64,000 nt of DNA from Siphonodentalium dalli (taxonomy: Eukaryota; Mollusca; Scaphopoda; Gadilida; Siphonodentaliidae), in NCBI GenBank assembly GCA_032622095.1, contig CP136061.1, forward strand, positions 19,782,991-19,846,990, given 5' to 3'. The translations under genes were made by a program, and so were the position numbers. This document shows, piece after piece, positions 47,001-58,169 of the stretch; positions within the stretch are counted from its first letter, which is position 1, and each line of letters opens with the position of its first letter. The notes under the pieces are model-generated. The model did not search any database. It was not told the DNA's origin and saw only the letters and a list, made by a program, of their open reading frames with translations.

Positions 47001-48404
47001 AACTCCATGTCTACCATCTTGGCATCAATCCTGTATCCAGTTGATATTGGTTTATCATAATTGACCAGAAGAGCCATATATTATGTTTCATCTCAGTTCC
47101 GTCTCAAAGTTCTGCCCATTTTCTTTCAATAATATGATCAGAATCACAAAAGAGGTTCTCCGCAAATTTCCATACTTTAAAATGAATTTGTCATGCCCCA
47201 TACGGAACTGGGACAACCATAATAGAACATTTAGTTGTCAGTTAATTACCTATCACGTATAATAACCAAGTGAGCCACAATTTGCTACATTTTCGGATAA
47301 CGCAGAGAATAATGTTATATATATAATATTATAATGATATATGTAAAAAAATAAATTTTAGCAATTTGGTTGCCATTTTGGAAGCCATCTTGAGCAATTT
47401 AGTCTATAAACACCATAGTGTGACACATTCAAGATAAACCAATACAATAAACACCTTTTAATCCAAAGATAGTTACATATTACAAGACAAAATGGTCCAA
47501 ACCTGAAAAGTTAATTTTTGCCGATATTTATGTCAAGTTTTTGAGAGAAAAGTCCAATATTTTTGGTGATGTTAGTGGAAGCAACAGTAACAATTAACCA
47601 TGGTGCAGCAGACATGTTAGTATTCAATGTATAGAAGGCATAATAGCGAATTTTGTACATCAACCACAACTTGTAAGCGATTGCAGGGCACCCTAGGGCA
47701 ATATTTATCATTTTCCATATTTTGGCGGCCATTTTGGCAGCCATTTTGAGCCAAAGTAAGAATTTTGGTTCCAGTGAGTTGGAATATTCATAAGTAATGG
47801 TATGCCTCACTTAATTGCAACCTTCTGTTCATTTCTTGTTGAAATATGACTAGAATCCCAGTTGTGATTTTTTGTAAAATTTTATACCGCGTTCTATAAA
47901 ATCGAATTTTTGAGGGATCACAAGCGGATAGGACCCCAATAATTGCATGTTTAATTGCTCCAATGATCAGTTAATATACAAAATACAAAATAAAGTCATA
48001 TTACTCAACCAGTTCCAAACAGCATGAACTGATCTAGAAGATATTTGAGAAAAAATGCCATATTTTCAACTTCCGGCGGCAATTTTGGTGGCCATCTTGG
48101 ATGGTGAGTTTCAATTTTGGCCCAAAATAGTGTCATTATGTCTTAGCTTCATAAAAATATATACATTTTACTAGATTAGTCATGTGAATTTGCAACAAAT
48201 TCCAAGTAACTGGTGTTACATCTGGGGAAATCTGGGGGGGGGTATACTTTTTAGGGCGCTATAAAACAAATTGCTCAAGGCTGACAGATGGCCATCCGAT
48301 AAAATCTTGTTGTCGGATACCTGAATTTACAAAATCCGCAGAGAAAAAAACTTTATACGCGAAAACAAGAATTCGTGAATTCCGGGTGTTTGGCGACCGG
48401 ACTA
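44015..48404. mobile_element. large fold-back element, copy 2
   Basis: Inverted arms (about 44015-45400 and 47010-48404, roughly 1.4 kb each) surround a minisatellite core. The ends TAGTCCGGCCGCCA and TAGTCCGGTCGCCA are flanked by GTA on both sides (44012-44014 and 48405-48407), a 3-bp TSD. The arm sequence from TTTTTTTCTCTGCGG inwards is a near match between arms, and the inner part matches copies 1 and 3. Here the right arm is uninterrupted (CCCCAATAATTGCATG near 47935), which gives the empty site for the insertion in copy 1. ORFs at 44602-44893 and 47511-47810 are mirror images of each other and not genes. Confidence 0.85.
45400..47030. repeat. minisatellite core of fold-back copy 2
   Basis: The same ~40-bp degenerate unit as in copy 1. 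It runs forward from about 45400 to 45800 and reversed from about 45800 to 47030. The proportions are opposite to those in copy 1, so the core has been resized independently. The flip falls at GTATGGTATACATATTCACC near 45800. Confidence 0.85.
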
Positions 48405-48789
48405 GTAGGTGAATGTCCCAACTCCAAATTTCACGATTTAAGTGAATTTGTGAGCGATTTTGCTTTGCATCGCTTACAATTATGGAATTTTTTCTGGGTA
48501 ATTAATTCAACGTTTTTTGCTATATCGGCTCACAAAAGTCACAGAAAAACATGCAATTTGGAGTTGGGACATTCACCTACAGTACAGTACATTATTAAGC
48601 AACATATACATGTAATAAGTAATAAATATTATGCCGGCGTTATTTTTTCGATTTTATAAGATTCCCTGTCAAAAAAGTTCCAAGGTTTTGTACTAGTGGA
48701 ATATTACCTCTGCAGGTGTTAGCCTGAGTAGATATTCATGGCGTGATCTAATGATTACTCTCCAGTGCATTTTTCAACAACTGCATCTG

Positions 48790-49080
48790 CAAAACAGAGT
48801 TCAGTCCCCTCGCTATGCTATGTCTGAACTCTGCCGGCATGTGTATTTTCTTAATTAAATCTAAGATTTTTTATTGAAGTGTTTTGTCAGTTACAATTCA
48901 TTCTGGCTTGAATATGGACAGTTCAGTTTCTCAGAATAATGCAGAATGAATTGTAACTCACAAAAGTCTCAAATAAATAAATGTGACATTTCTTCACATT
49001 ACGTGTAGGTGCAGGCAGCGGTAAGTCCTGTGTAGGGGTCTGAACTCTGCATGGAGGTTGACGCAACTGTTGTTAAAATA
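48790..49080. repeat. GAGTTCAG-ended dispersed repeat
   Basis: Starts AAAACAGAGTTCAGTCCCCT and ends GTCTGAACTCTGCATGGAGG. In between are GTGTATTTTCTTAATTAAATCT, a TTACAATTCATTCTG/CAGAATGAATTGTAAC inverted pair and GGTAAGTCCTG. It is related to 56820-57095, and its ends to 29757 and 32520. Confidence 0.65.
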
Positions 49081-49505
49081 TTTTAATATCTACATTCCAT
49101 AGATTTATTCTATGAATATTCTATATTAATAATGTCTTATCGTAGTAAAGTTAGGATTTGTCTGTGTTTTTTTAAAAGCATCGCTTGGCCTACATCATCA
49201 TAATCAGAGCCAGGAACGTACGTCACCAGTCAATTCTCTAACCCAAAGCCCAGCCTATTATTGACTTTTGAACTGTCAAGCAAGCCCATCCTGTTATTGG
49301 CTTTTGCACGATCAGACGAAACCTAGTCTGTTATTGAGTATTACTCGGCTAAACCAACACATTATCCAGGAACAGAAACATACGTCACCAATCAAGTCTC
49401 TAATCCAAAGTGTTTTTTATTTGACATTTATATATAAACGTTTGTCTGACGGGATAAACCAGTACATGAGCGATGGAAATTCACAATGCACATTCAAAAA
49501 TCAGT
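49081..49505. other. intronic DNA, nothing recognised
   Basis: Partial duplication of CCAGGAACGTACGTCACCAG (49211) and CCAGGAACAGAAACATACGT (49365). No gene. Confidence 0.4.
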
Positions 49506-49712
49506 AATCGTTATAAAAACTAAAATCACTAATCGTTATAAAAACTAAAATCACTAATCGTTATAAAAACTAAAATCACTAATCGTTATAAAAACTAAAA
49601 TCACTAATCGTTATAAAAACTAAAATCACTAATCGTTATAAAAACTAAAATCACTAATCGTTATAAAAACTCATTTAATAATCACTAATCGTTATAAAAA
49701 CTCATTTTTATA
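49506..49712. repeat. 25-bp tandem array
   Basis: About eight copies of AATCGTTATAAAAACTAAAA + TCACT. The last two units have CTCATTTAATAATCACT and CTCATTTTTAT in place of the normal ending. Confidence 0.95.
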
Positions 49713-49889
49713 ACTGAACTTTACAAGGAAAATAGGTATAGATTTTCCCCTGATTTTGAAATCAAACACACCTCAACCATTTTACAGAAGTTCGTAAAAT
49801 TCACATAATCCCTTTCACTGGTAAGTACAATAACTCCTGCAACAAATATTTGGCTCATCCACTGCATGAGTTCCAGATATCAGCTATCC

Positions 49890-50517
49890 GAACTTCTGAA
49901 GCCACAGTTGGGATATTATATTAGTGACGCAGGTTCCTGAATGTCTGAAGCGACGGTTTAGAGATTACATTAGTGACGTAGGTTCCTGAACGTCTGAAGC
50001 GACAGTTTAGAGATTACATTAGTGACGTAGGTTCCTGAACGTCTGAAGCGACAGTTTCGAGATTACATTAGTGACGTTGGTTCATGAACATCTGAAGCGA
50101 CGGTTTAGTGATTACATTATATATATATAGTGACGTATGTTCTTGAACGTCTGAAGCGACGGTTTAGAGATTACATTAGTGACGTAGGTTCCAGAACGTC
50201 TGAAGCGACGGTTTCGAGATTACATTAGTGACGTTGGTTTCATGAATGTCTGAAACGACGGTTTAGTGATTACGTTAGTGACGTATGTTCCTGAACGTCT
50301 GAAGCGATGGTTTAGAGATTACATAAGTGACTGTTTATAGAGATTACATAAGTGACGTTGGTTCATGAACGTCTGAAGCGATGGTTTAGTGATTACATTA
50401 GTGACGTAGGTTCCTGAAAGTCTGAAGCGACGGTTTAGAGATTATATTAGTGACGTAGGTTCCTGAACGCCTGAACCGACGGTTTAGATATTACATTAGT
50501 GACGTAGGTTCCTGACA
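49890..50517. repeat. 49-bp tandem array next to an AGPAT exon
   Basis: About thirteen copies of GTGACGTAGGTTCCTGAACG + TCTGAAGCGACGGTTTAGAG + ATTACATTA. One unit holds an (AT) expansion near 50120 and one a partial duplication near 50330. It ends about 105 bases from the AGPAT exon at 50622, with a G run (50585-50599) in between. Confidence 0.93.
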
Positions 50518-50621
50518 CTAATCACATTACAACAGAGCCAGTTGATCAGGCGTGGTGCAGAGAAGTGCATGGACCGTCACCGCAGGGGGGGGGGGGGGGT
50601 GAAAAGAACTTACATACACAC

Positions 50622-50727
50622 CTGCAATGGATGGAGGCGTTTAAGTCTTCACCATTCAGAAGGTTCATAAGGGTCGGTGCTGGTCCACCTTTAGGGAACC
50701 CAATCGTGAGATCGTAAACCGATGTGA
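50622..50727 (-). CDS. AGPAT3/4: AGPAT3/4-like acyltransferase, SVYDLT exon
   Basis: A 106-bp exon that no long ORF reveals. The acceptor is GTTTTGTAG. Two bases complete a split phenylalanine codon, then 34 codons read TSVYDLTIGFPKGGPAPTLM followed by NLLNGEDLNASIHC, and two bases (AG) start an arginine codon before the donor GTGTGT. This matches the AVYD.T..F......PTLL..LNG block that follows the catalytic domain in AGPAT3/4. A run of G bases and a 49-bp tandem array lie within about 100 bases beyond the donor. The phases fit both neighbours (phase 1 in, phase 2 out). Confidence 0.9.
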
Positions 50728-51658
50728 CTACAAAACAAACATAAATTATTTATTTATTATAATTTGTTTTTAAGTTCCTGTGTCTATGATATATTGTCAC
50801 CCACTGGGGATATTTACCTGGTACATTTTCAGGAATTTCGTCGTAGAGGGTCAAGCCATCAAGGGATTACTCTACAACTGGCATTTCCAGACTTTATTAA
50901 CCGTTTCTATACGAAATTAATTCCCATTCAGTTATAAACCTATGGTCGTTTGTTGATCTTGTTAACTGAAAATTGCCCATGGGATAACTACTCGTCAATG
51001 AGTATTTAGTAAAGCAATGGTTAAGCATCAAATATCTAGCAAGAAACGACCATGCAGTCGATCTGTCTTTTTATTTTCATAGCCTAAATCCGAAATAGAT
51101 TAATCAGCATTTGCTTCGTAGTTAATTGCACACTGAAGTCCGATGCGAGGAAATGCCTGCCGGGAAATTAGCAAGTGTGAACGTATAGCATAACACATTC
51201 GAACAGATATGCATGTGATAATAGGGATCAGGATTGTCTCCCTTCCCAATAATGCTGAAGGGTTACTATCATCGTGCGACCTGCAGTTGAGTACCCAGTT
51301 TAGTGACATTTCGTGCAGTTGAGAACCCAGCTTAACGAAATCTCACCCCTAAACGAGATTCTTGATATCATCTGCTAAATTGCTTCTTTTGTTTTTTCGA
51401 GAATGCCCATGTCCAAAAAAAAAAATTAAAAAGCAAGCTGGTCTGACATAAAGTCTAACCACAAGGAATATTAAGCTGGGAACCGCGCATCGCGTGATGA
51501 TAGTGGCCCCTTCAGACCCAAAAATATGGACAACATTTTAACATTCTATAAAAATTGAAATTCCATCCAAGAAATAATAAAATATGAAAGTTTCAACAGT
51601 GGAATATAAGTTTTGTTATATGAGATTGTTAGTTGAACTTCCAGTATAGGTGTATGTT
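50728..51658. other. intronic DNA with one isolated 68-bp satellite unit
   Basis: GGGATAACTACTCGTCAATG at 50981 and GTATTTAGTAAAGCAATGGT match the satellite unit. The rest is unassigned. The 51546-51791 minus ORF is a shadow of the MITE and its flank. Confidence 0.45.
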
Positions 51659-52058
51659 TTAACCCTTTACCCAACAGAAGGCTCCTGTGCCAATGCATTC
51701 TCTTATATATGCGAGTCGACCATAGGTCACCTCGCATATATAAGAGAATGCATTGGCTTAACACATTCAAAATGATAAAATTGTTAAACAATGTAAGAAA
51801 AAATGGTAAAAAGGGTTAAAAAAAGATTTTTTTTAGGCCAATGCATTCTCTTATATAAGCGATGCGACCTATGGTCGACTCGCATATATAAGAGAATGCA
51901 TTGGCATAGGGCATAACTATAACCATCACAAAGTGGTCAATGAGCCGGTTCCAATGATATCCATATTTGTATGGTTTTATTGAGACAGACCCAAGATAAT
52001 TTAGGCTGTTGTAGCTTTATTTGGCCGTTTTTGGCCGGTTTGTTGGGTAAAGGGTTAA
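51659..52058. mobile_element. piggyBac-type MITE with two 67-bp hairpins
   Basis: TTAA|CCCTTTACCCAACAGAAGG at the left and CCGGTTTGTTGGGTAAAGGG|TTAA at the right. Hairpins starting CCAATGCATTCTCTTATATA lie at about 51690-51756 and 51838-51904. Close relative of 17349-17741 in the same orientation. Confidence 0.9.
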
Positions 52059-52170
52059 GGCCACACAGTGAAAGTTGTCAATAATTATTGCAATGAAACT
52101 AGGCTCCTGGTTGGAAAATATGTCTTTTAAAGCTAAATAAGCCTATACTTATTGAGAAGTAGTTGTACAA

Positions 52171-55100
52171 GGAAATATTCAGATAATAAGTTCAACAAAC
52201 TGCCATATTAGTGAAGTAGATTAAGTCCAGTTTTCAAAGCAATTGTTCAAATTGTTACTAAAGCATGAACATTTGCACATACGTACATATTCACATACTA
52301 ATTGATATTAGATATGGAGCCACGCTGAAATTTCTCTTTACTAAACTCCTCTTTTAAGGGGTTTTCCAAATTTAAAGAGCGTTATGCGATCATATAATTT
52401 AATAAATGTCATAATTAATCTTACCATTAGATATGTGATTTAAAATTTGTCATATACATTAAATATGATCTGCGAGATATAATGCCACATTTTTAGTGTA
52501 AAATTGGAACTCCCGTCCAAGATGGCCATCAAAATGGTAGTCGTAAAAGGAAAATTTGACTTTTTTCACTAATATCTTCTAGATCAGTTTCTGCTGTATG
52601 GAACTGGTTCAGATTTGTGACTTTATTTTTGTTTATTCATATTAACTGATCATTGGAGCAATGAAATATGCCATTCATGATGTCACAGGCTCTTCCAATC
52701 CCTCAAAAAATATATTTTACAGAACTTGGTATGAAATTTCACCAAAAATCACCCTTAGGATTCTAGTCATATTTTAACAAGAAATGGACAGAATTGTGCA
52801 AACTAAGTGAGGCATACCATGGCTTATGAATATTTCAACTCAATGGAACCAAAATTGTCACTTGTTCTGAAAATGGCGACCAAAATTGTCAATATTGGCC
52901 CAGCATGCCATGTAATCGCTTACAAGTTGTGATCGATGAATAACATTGACTATTCTGTCTTATGTACATTAAATTCTAACAGTTTTGATGCACATTGGTT
53001 GAGTGTTACTAATGTAACAACTGACGTTACCAGAATTATTGGATTTTTCTATAAAAAACTTGACATTAAAATTGGCAAAAATTTACTTTTCAGGTTGGGG
53101 CCATTTATTCAAGTAAATGGAACTATCTTTGGTATCAAAGATGTTTATTGTTTTGATCTGTCTTAAATGCGTCACACGAATGTGTTTTTAGACAAAATTA
53201 CTCAAGATGGCTTCCAAAATGGCAACCAATTTGGTAAGAATTTTTTTAATTTTTTGTACATACATCCCAAACATTATTCTCTGTTCCCAAGAGTTAGAAA
53301 ATTATAACTCACTTGGTTATTACCATGTTATGCTTCATCCAATGTTTCATTCTCGTTGTCCCTGTACCTTCTGAGACATGACAAATTCCTTTTAAATGAT
53401 GAACTGTAGTATGGAATTTTGCCAAAAATGTCTTCTGGGACTCTGGCCATATATTTGAATGGAAATGTGCAGAACGTCTAAACGGAACTGAGTGAAACCA
53501 TATTATGTGGCTGCTCTCGACAATTAGCATGGAAATCAACTTAATATATGGTGTATGTCCAAATGGCAGCCAGGGAGTGAATGTGCGGTCATAGATAAGG
53601 TGAATAGTTCTACAGGGAGCTATTATATGGTCATGAATGTGCGAAGGAGTGGCCACATGGTGATGGGCTGGTGTGTCTCTGGTGAGATGTATAGGTCTAC
53701 AAGGGGTGACTGTATGGTCATATGTGAGGTGAATATATATACAAGGATTGTTTGTATGGTTAATGAAGTGGTGTATGGGTGTAATGATAGCTTTATGTTC
53801 ATCTGTGTTGTTAATGTATATAAAGAGTGACTGTATGGTCATGTGTGAGATATACATGCATACCTTGGGTGACTATTGTCATGGATGGGTGTATATGTAC
53901 ATGTATATATATGGTTGCTGTATGATCATGTGTGGGACTGTGGGTGTATGAATACATAGGGAGTAGTTGTATGGTTTATGTGTAATGTATATAGGTGTTC
54001 ATGGAATGACTGTACGGTCATGATTTTTGAACTGTTTTTGCATACCTGGAGTATAGCTGGATGGTCATATGGTTGTATATGTGATGTATATGCATCTCTG
54101 CCATGGCTGTATTGTCATTGGTGGGTGTACAGTTACACAGAGAGTAGCTGTATGATCATGGATGGGGTGTGTGAGTATACATCGAGTGGCTGAATTCTCA
54201 TGGGCGAGGTGTATATGCAAATCTAGAGTGTACGAATGGTCGTGCGGGGTATTGGTATATCCATTGGTGAGGTGTATACGTATACCTGGATTGATTTATG
54301 GTAATGAGTGGGGTGTATATGTATATCATGAGTGGGTATATGGTCATGAGTGTGAAGAAAAGGTATACAGGGAGTGACTGTATGGCCAATGGTGAGGTGA
54401 TGTGCGTTGTATTGCTATATCTAGAAGGTATGTATGGTCAATGGTGAGGTGTCGATGTATACCTGGAGTAATTTTATAAATGGCATTGGTGGGATGTGTA
54501 TGTACATTGTATATATTTATTGGTTATATTGCCATATGTGTGACCGATATGCACACAAGGTGTGATTGGATGCCAATTGTGAGGTGAATTGTTAAACAAG
54601 GAGTGACTATATGACCACGAATGTTGTGGCTGAATTGTCTTGAGTGAGGGGTATATTCAAGCCTGGAGTGTGTGAATGGACACTGTGAGGGGCACTGGCA
54701 TATATAAAATGGTTGTCAGGAGTATATGCATACACAGAGTTACTCTACGGTTATGGTTACAGTGTATATGTATATCTTGAGTGGATATATGACCATAAAT
54801 GTGGCAAATATATAGAGAGTGAATGTATGGCCAATGGGGAGGCGAATAGGTATACAAGAAGTGACTGTACGACACGAATGTGGTGAATATGTATACAGGA
54901 AGTGACTATATGGTCATGGGTGAAGTGTAGGAGTATACATAGTGTACCTGAATGGTGACTCATGGCTGTGTAGTCACATGTGTGGTTTACTGGTAAACCC
55001 ATTTGTGGTTGTATGGTCATGGGTGAGGTGTATGTGTATAAAGGGAATGGCTAGATGGTCATTTGTGTGGTGTTCATGTATAAATAACATGATTGCTTTG

Positions 55101-56493
55101 TCATGGGTGAGTTGTACAGTTGCACCTTTGGTAGCTATCACTTTCCATAATAACTCAAGTATATGTTAATCGATTGGGAGGTAATGTTAGAGAGTTCTTC
55201 ATCATTGTGGCCTTTTATATGCACAATGGAGGAAAGGGTGTTCACGACATGAGTCAATCAATCTTGATACCAATGGCCCAGAATTTGATGTTATTAAGCA
55301 GTTTTTCCCTAATCTCCTTGTTTGGCTTTCTAAAAGTCATACAGAAGAGCAGAGAATAATGTCTGGCATATATTTGAAAATATAAACTTTTCTACCCAAT
55401 ATTGTGGACATCTTGCAAGTCAGCTTGAGTATGTTTTTCTAAAAACACATCAAAGTGAGGCATTTAAGACAGATCAAAAACAATAAACACCATAGATAGT
55501 TTTCATTGTGATGCATTTAAGACGGATAAAAACAAACACCAAACACGAAAGATTGTACAGTTGCACCTTTGGTAGTTCCATTTTACTTGAAAAAATGGTG
55601 CAAACCTGAAAAATAACTTTTTGCTGATTTTCAGATAATTCCAATAATTTTGGTAATGTAATAGTAACACATATCCAAAATACATCATAAATGTTAGTGT
55701 TCAATGTATATATGACAGAACAGCCAATTTTATTCATCATCCACAACTTTTAAGCGATTGCATGGCACGCTGGGACAATATTTACTATTTGCCATAATTT
55801 GGCTGCCATTTTGTCAGCCATTTTTAGCCAAAGTGACAATTTTGGTTCCATTGAGTTGAAATATTCATGATTAATGGTATGCCACACTTACATTCAACAG
55901 TTGTGCTCATTTCTTGTTGAAATATGACTAGAATCCCAATGGTGATTTTTGGTGAAATTTCATATCGCGTTCTGTAAAATCGAATTATTGAGGGATCGGA
56001 AGGGGCTGATATCACAAGAATGGCATATTTCATTGCTCCAGGGATCAGTTAACATGAATAACACAAAAAGTCACCAGTTCCATACAGAAGAAACTGGTGA
56101 AAACACGTCAAATTTTCCACTTACGGTTGCCATTCTGACGGTCATCTTGAAAGGGGAGTTCCAATTTCGCCCTAAAAATGTTCCATTTTATAATTTTTAT
56201 CTCACAGAGTCATACTTACTGTATATGCCTTATTTGAAATCGCAGATTCCATGGTAAGATTAATTGTGATATTTAATAAATTATATAATCACAAAATGCT
56301 CTTTAAATTCGGAAAACACCTTAAAAGAAGGGTTAAAGTGAAATTTCAGTGTGGCTCATTATCTAATATCAATTAGTATGTGAATATGTACATATGTGCA
56401 AAATGTCATGCTTTAGTCACGAAGTGAACAATTCTTTTACTAATCTACTCCACTATGTAGACGGTTTATTGAACTTATAATCTGAACATTTCC
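52171..56493. mobile_element. large fold-back element, copy 3 (diverged)
   Basis: Arms of about 1.4 kb face each other. Outer segments share ATTCAGATAATAAGTTCAAC (about 52175) with its complement near 56480, and CATATTCACATACTAATTGA with its complement near 56385. Inner segments match the family core (CCAAGATGGCC, GGAACTGGTT and TTGTTGAAATATGACTAGAA-type blocks). It is more diverged between arms than copies 1 and 2, so it is older. Its TAGTYCGG ends and a TSD were not found, and the outermost paired bases belong to the widespread TCAGATAATAAGTTCA repeat, so the limits are approximate. Confidence 0.7.
53570..55135. repeat. minisatellite core of fold-back copy 3
   Basis: The degenerate ~40-bp unit (GGGAGTGACTGTATGGTCAT-type) is present in the forward direction only. 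At the right end TGGTAGCTATCACTTTCCAT (about 55129) resembles the centre of copy 1, so the reversed half appears to be missing. ORFs across it are repeat shadows. Confidence 0.8.
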
Positions 56494-56819
56494 GTCTGCA
56501 CTATTATCATTTCACCTGTCTGCTGTCTGCTTATATTTCACAAACATCTCTTCAGATGAATAATAGACCATTCCAAATTATAATTTTATAACTGATGGGG
56601 AGAATCTATTCAGCGAAGAAAGGGTTAAGGGGCCGAAATTGTCAATTGTCAGTTTAGTGAGGATCGCGGCGTGCATTACTAAGTGGGAGAAGGTGGTGTG
56701 GACCTCACCCCCCTAGATTATGATGCAAGCCGTGTTCTGGATTTGATACTATAACTACCATTATGTGATGAAAATCCGGTAATACCATCACCCGAAGTAA
56801 ATCGCTGACGTCATGCAGG
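56494..56819. other. intronic DNA with dispersed-repeat words
   Basis: GATGAATAATAGACCATTCC near 56555 and CGAAGAAAGGGTTAAGGGGC near 56615 link it to the repeat at 36515 and 62468. Confidence 0.4.
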
Positions 56820-57095
56820 CTACATCATCGTTTTGTCAATAACGTTAATGTGTATTTTCTTAGTTAAATCTAACATGTTTTATTGAAGTGTTTATTCAGT
56901 GGCTTGCATATGATCTAGACAATTTTCAAATGCATATGGACAATTCAGTTTCTCAAAATAATGTAGCATGAATTGTAACTTACTAAAGTCTCAAATAAAT
57001 AAATGTGCCATTTCTTCGCATTATGTGTATGTGATGGCAGCGGTAAGTCCTGCGTATATCAGGGGGACTGAACTCTGCACGGAGCTTGCATCTAT
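56820..57095. repeat. second copy of the GAGTTCAG-ended repeat
   Basis: AATGTGTATTTTCTTAGTTA, TTTTATTGAAGTGTTTATTC, ATGAATTGTAAC, GGTAAGTCCTGCG and ACTGAACTCTGCACGGAGCT follow the same order as 48835-49070. Confidence 0.65.
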
Positions 57096-57769
57096 GCTAT
57101 ATATTATTATGTCTTCAACGGCCGTGGCCACGTTGAATAAGCCTACGTGTGCCTCGCTTCAACATGTGTAGAATAAATTATATTGTAATACGACCTTGCC
57201 TAAACCTACATACAAGGCTCGTTCTGATTGGTCAGTATCATGTATTCTCATGGAGACATGACCGTCGTTTTGTGGTACAATTCTAAATAATCTGAAATGT
57301 ACCACAAAAAAATGTGGTACAATCAGTGACATGATGCCAACGCATCAAACGTTAAGAAGTAAAACCAAATGGGCATTGTTAATGTCATGCTATAGGCTGA
57401 AGAAAGAGACATATAAAGACTGCCTACTGTTCTATACTGAATTTTATTTAATACAGAACAAAAACAATATATGTTTGACATTACGATTCTGAGAGAAGAA
57501 CTTTTTGGTGGAAAATCATACCACGCAGAGCTAGAAACTGGGCTATTATATAGCATGTTGAAAGTATGTCACTACAATTTCCACCAAAACATAGTCGAAT
57601 TACAAAAGAAACAAGTGCACCGCTGGGCGGAGGTAACGCCCCCGACTGTACAATCAGAGAGGATTTTTCTTATTTTTGTGCAAATGCTTATTAAATGGCA
57701 CTTTGTAAAGTTATGTTATTCATGAGTAAACAATCCAAAATCAAGTTATCATCTGGAAACCAAAAAAAG
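57096..57769. other. intronic DNA, nothing recognised
   Basis: ORFs at 57323-57556 (-) and 57471-57725 (+) overlap and carry no domain. TGTGGTACAATTCTAAATAA recurs inverted with TGTACCACA near 57275-57320. Confidence 0.4.
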
Positions 57770-58166
57770 TAGCAGAAAACCTGAATTTTCTAAGTCCAAA
57801 AAGGGGCGTAACTCTGGAAAAAATGGGCGGACGAAACCACGGCTATGGGGAAATCTTGTCCCCCCGGCTGGTCTATTGGCATACCAAATATCAACTGAAT
57901 TGAATTAGCGAAACCAAAGTTATGAGTTGAAACGTTCGTACAGACAATTTTCTAAGTCCAAAAAGGGGCGTAACTCTGGAAAAAATGGGCGGACGAAACC
58001 GCAGTTATGGGGAAATATTGTCCCCCCCGGCTGGTCTATTAGCATACCAAAGATCAACTGAATTGAGTTAGCGAAACCAAAGTTATGAGTTGAAACGTTC
58101 GTACGGACGGACGGACGGACGGAGGGCTCCACTATATACCCCCAAATCTCCATCGGAGATCGGGGG
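57770..58166. mobile_element. monomer + (ACGG)n + hairpin element, family D
   Basis: Two ~174-bp direct monomers (about 57788-57943 and 57949-58100) share TTTTCTAAGTCCAAAAAGGG, GGGCGGACGAAACC, CCCCGGCTGGTCTATT and AAAGTTATGAGTTGAAACGT. An ACGG tract (58103-58124) and a hairpin CCCCCAAATCTCC-ATC-GGAGATCGGGGG (58139-58166) follow. Confidence 0.72.
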
Positions 58167-58169
58167 CAT

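Larger units (their letters stand above)
43850..48760. mobile_element. outer inverted-repeat element that received fold-back copy 2
   Basis: Outside copy 2 a second inverted repeat is seen. The left side (GCCATGAATCTCTACTCTGG, AACTTTTTTATG, GACAGGGAATCTTATAAA, CTTAATAATGTACTTCACTG; 43850-44014) pairs with the reverse complement of the right side (48405 to about 48760). On the right the arm continues as GTAGGTGAATGTCCCAACTC, with its mirrored partner near 48560-48585. The short remaining centre is about 48440-48550. The 4.4-kb fold-back element therefore landed in the left arm of a smaller MITE-like palindrome. Confidence 0.75.
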
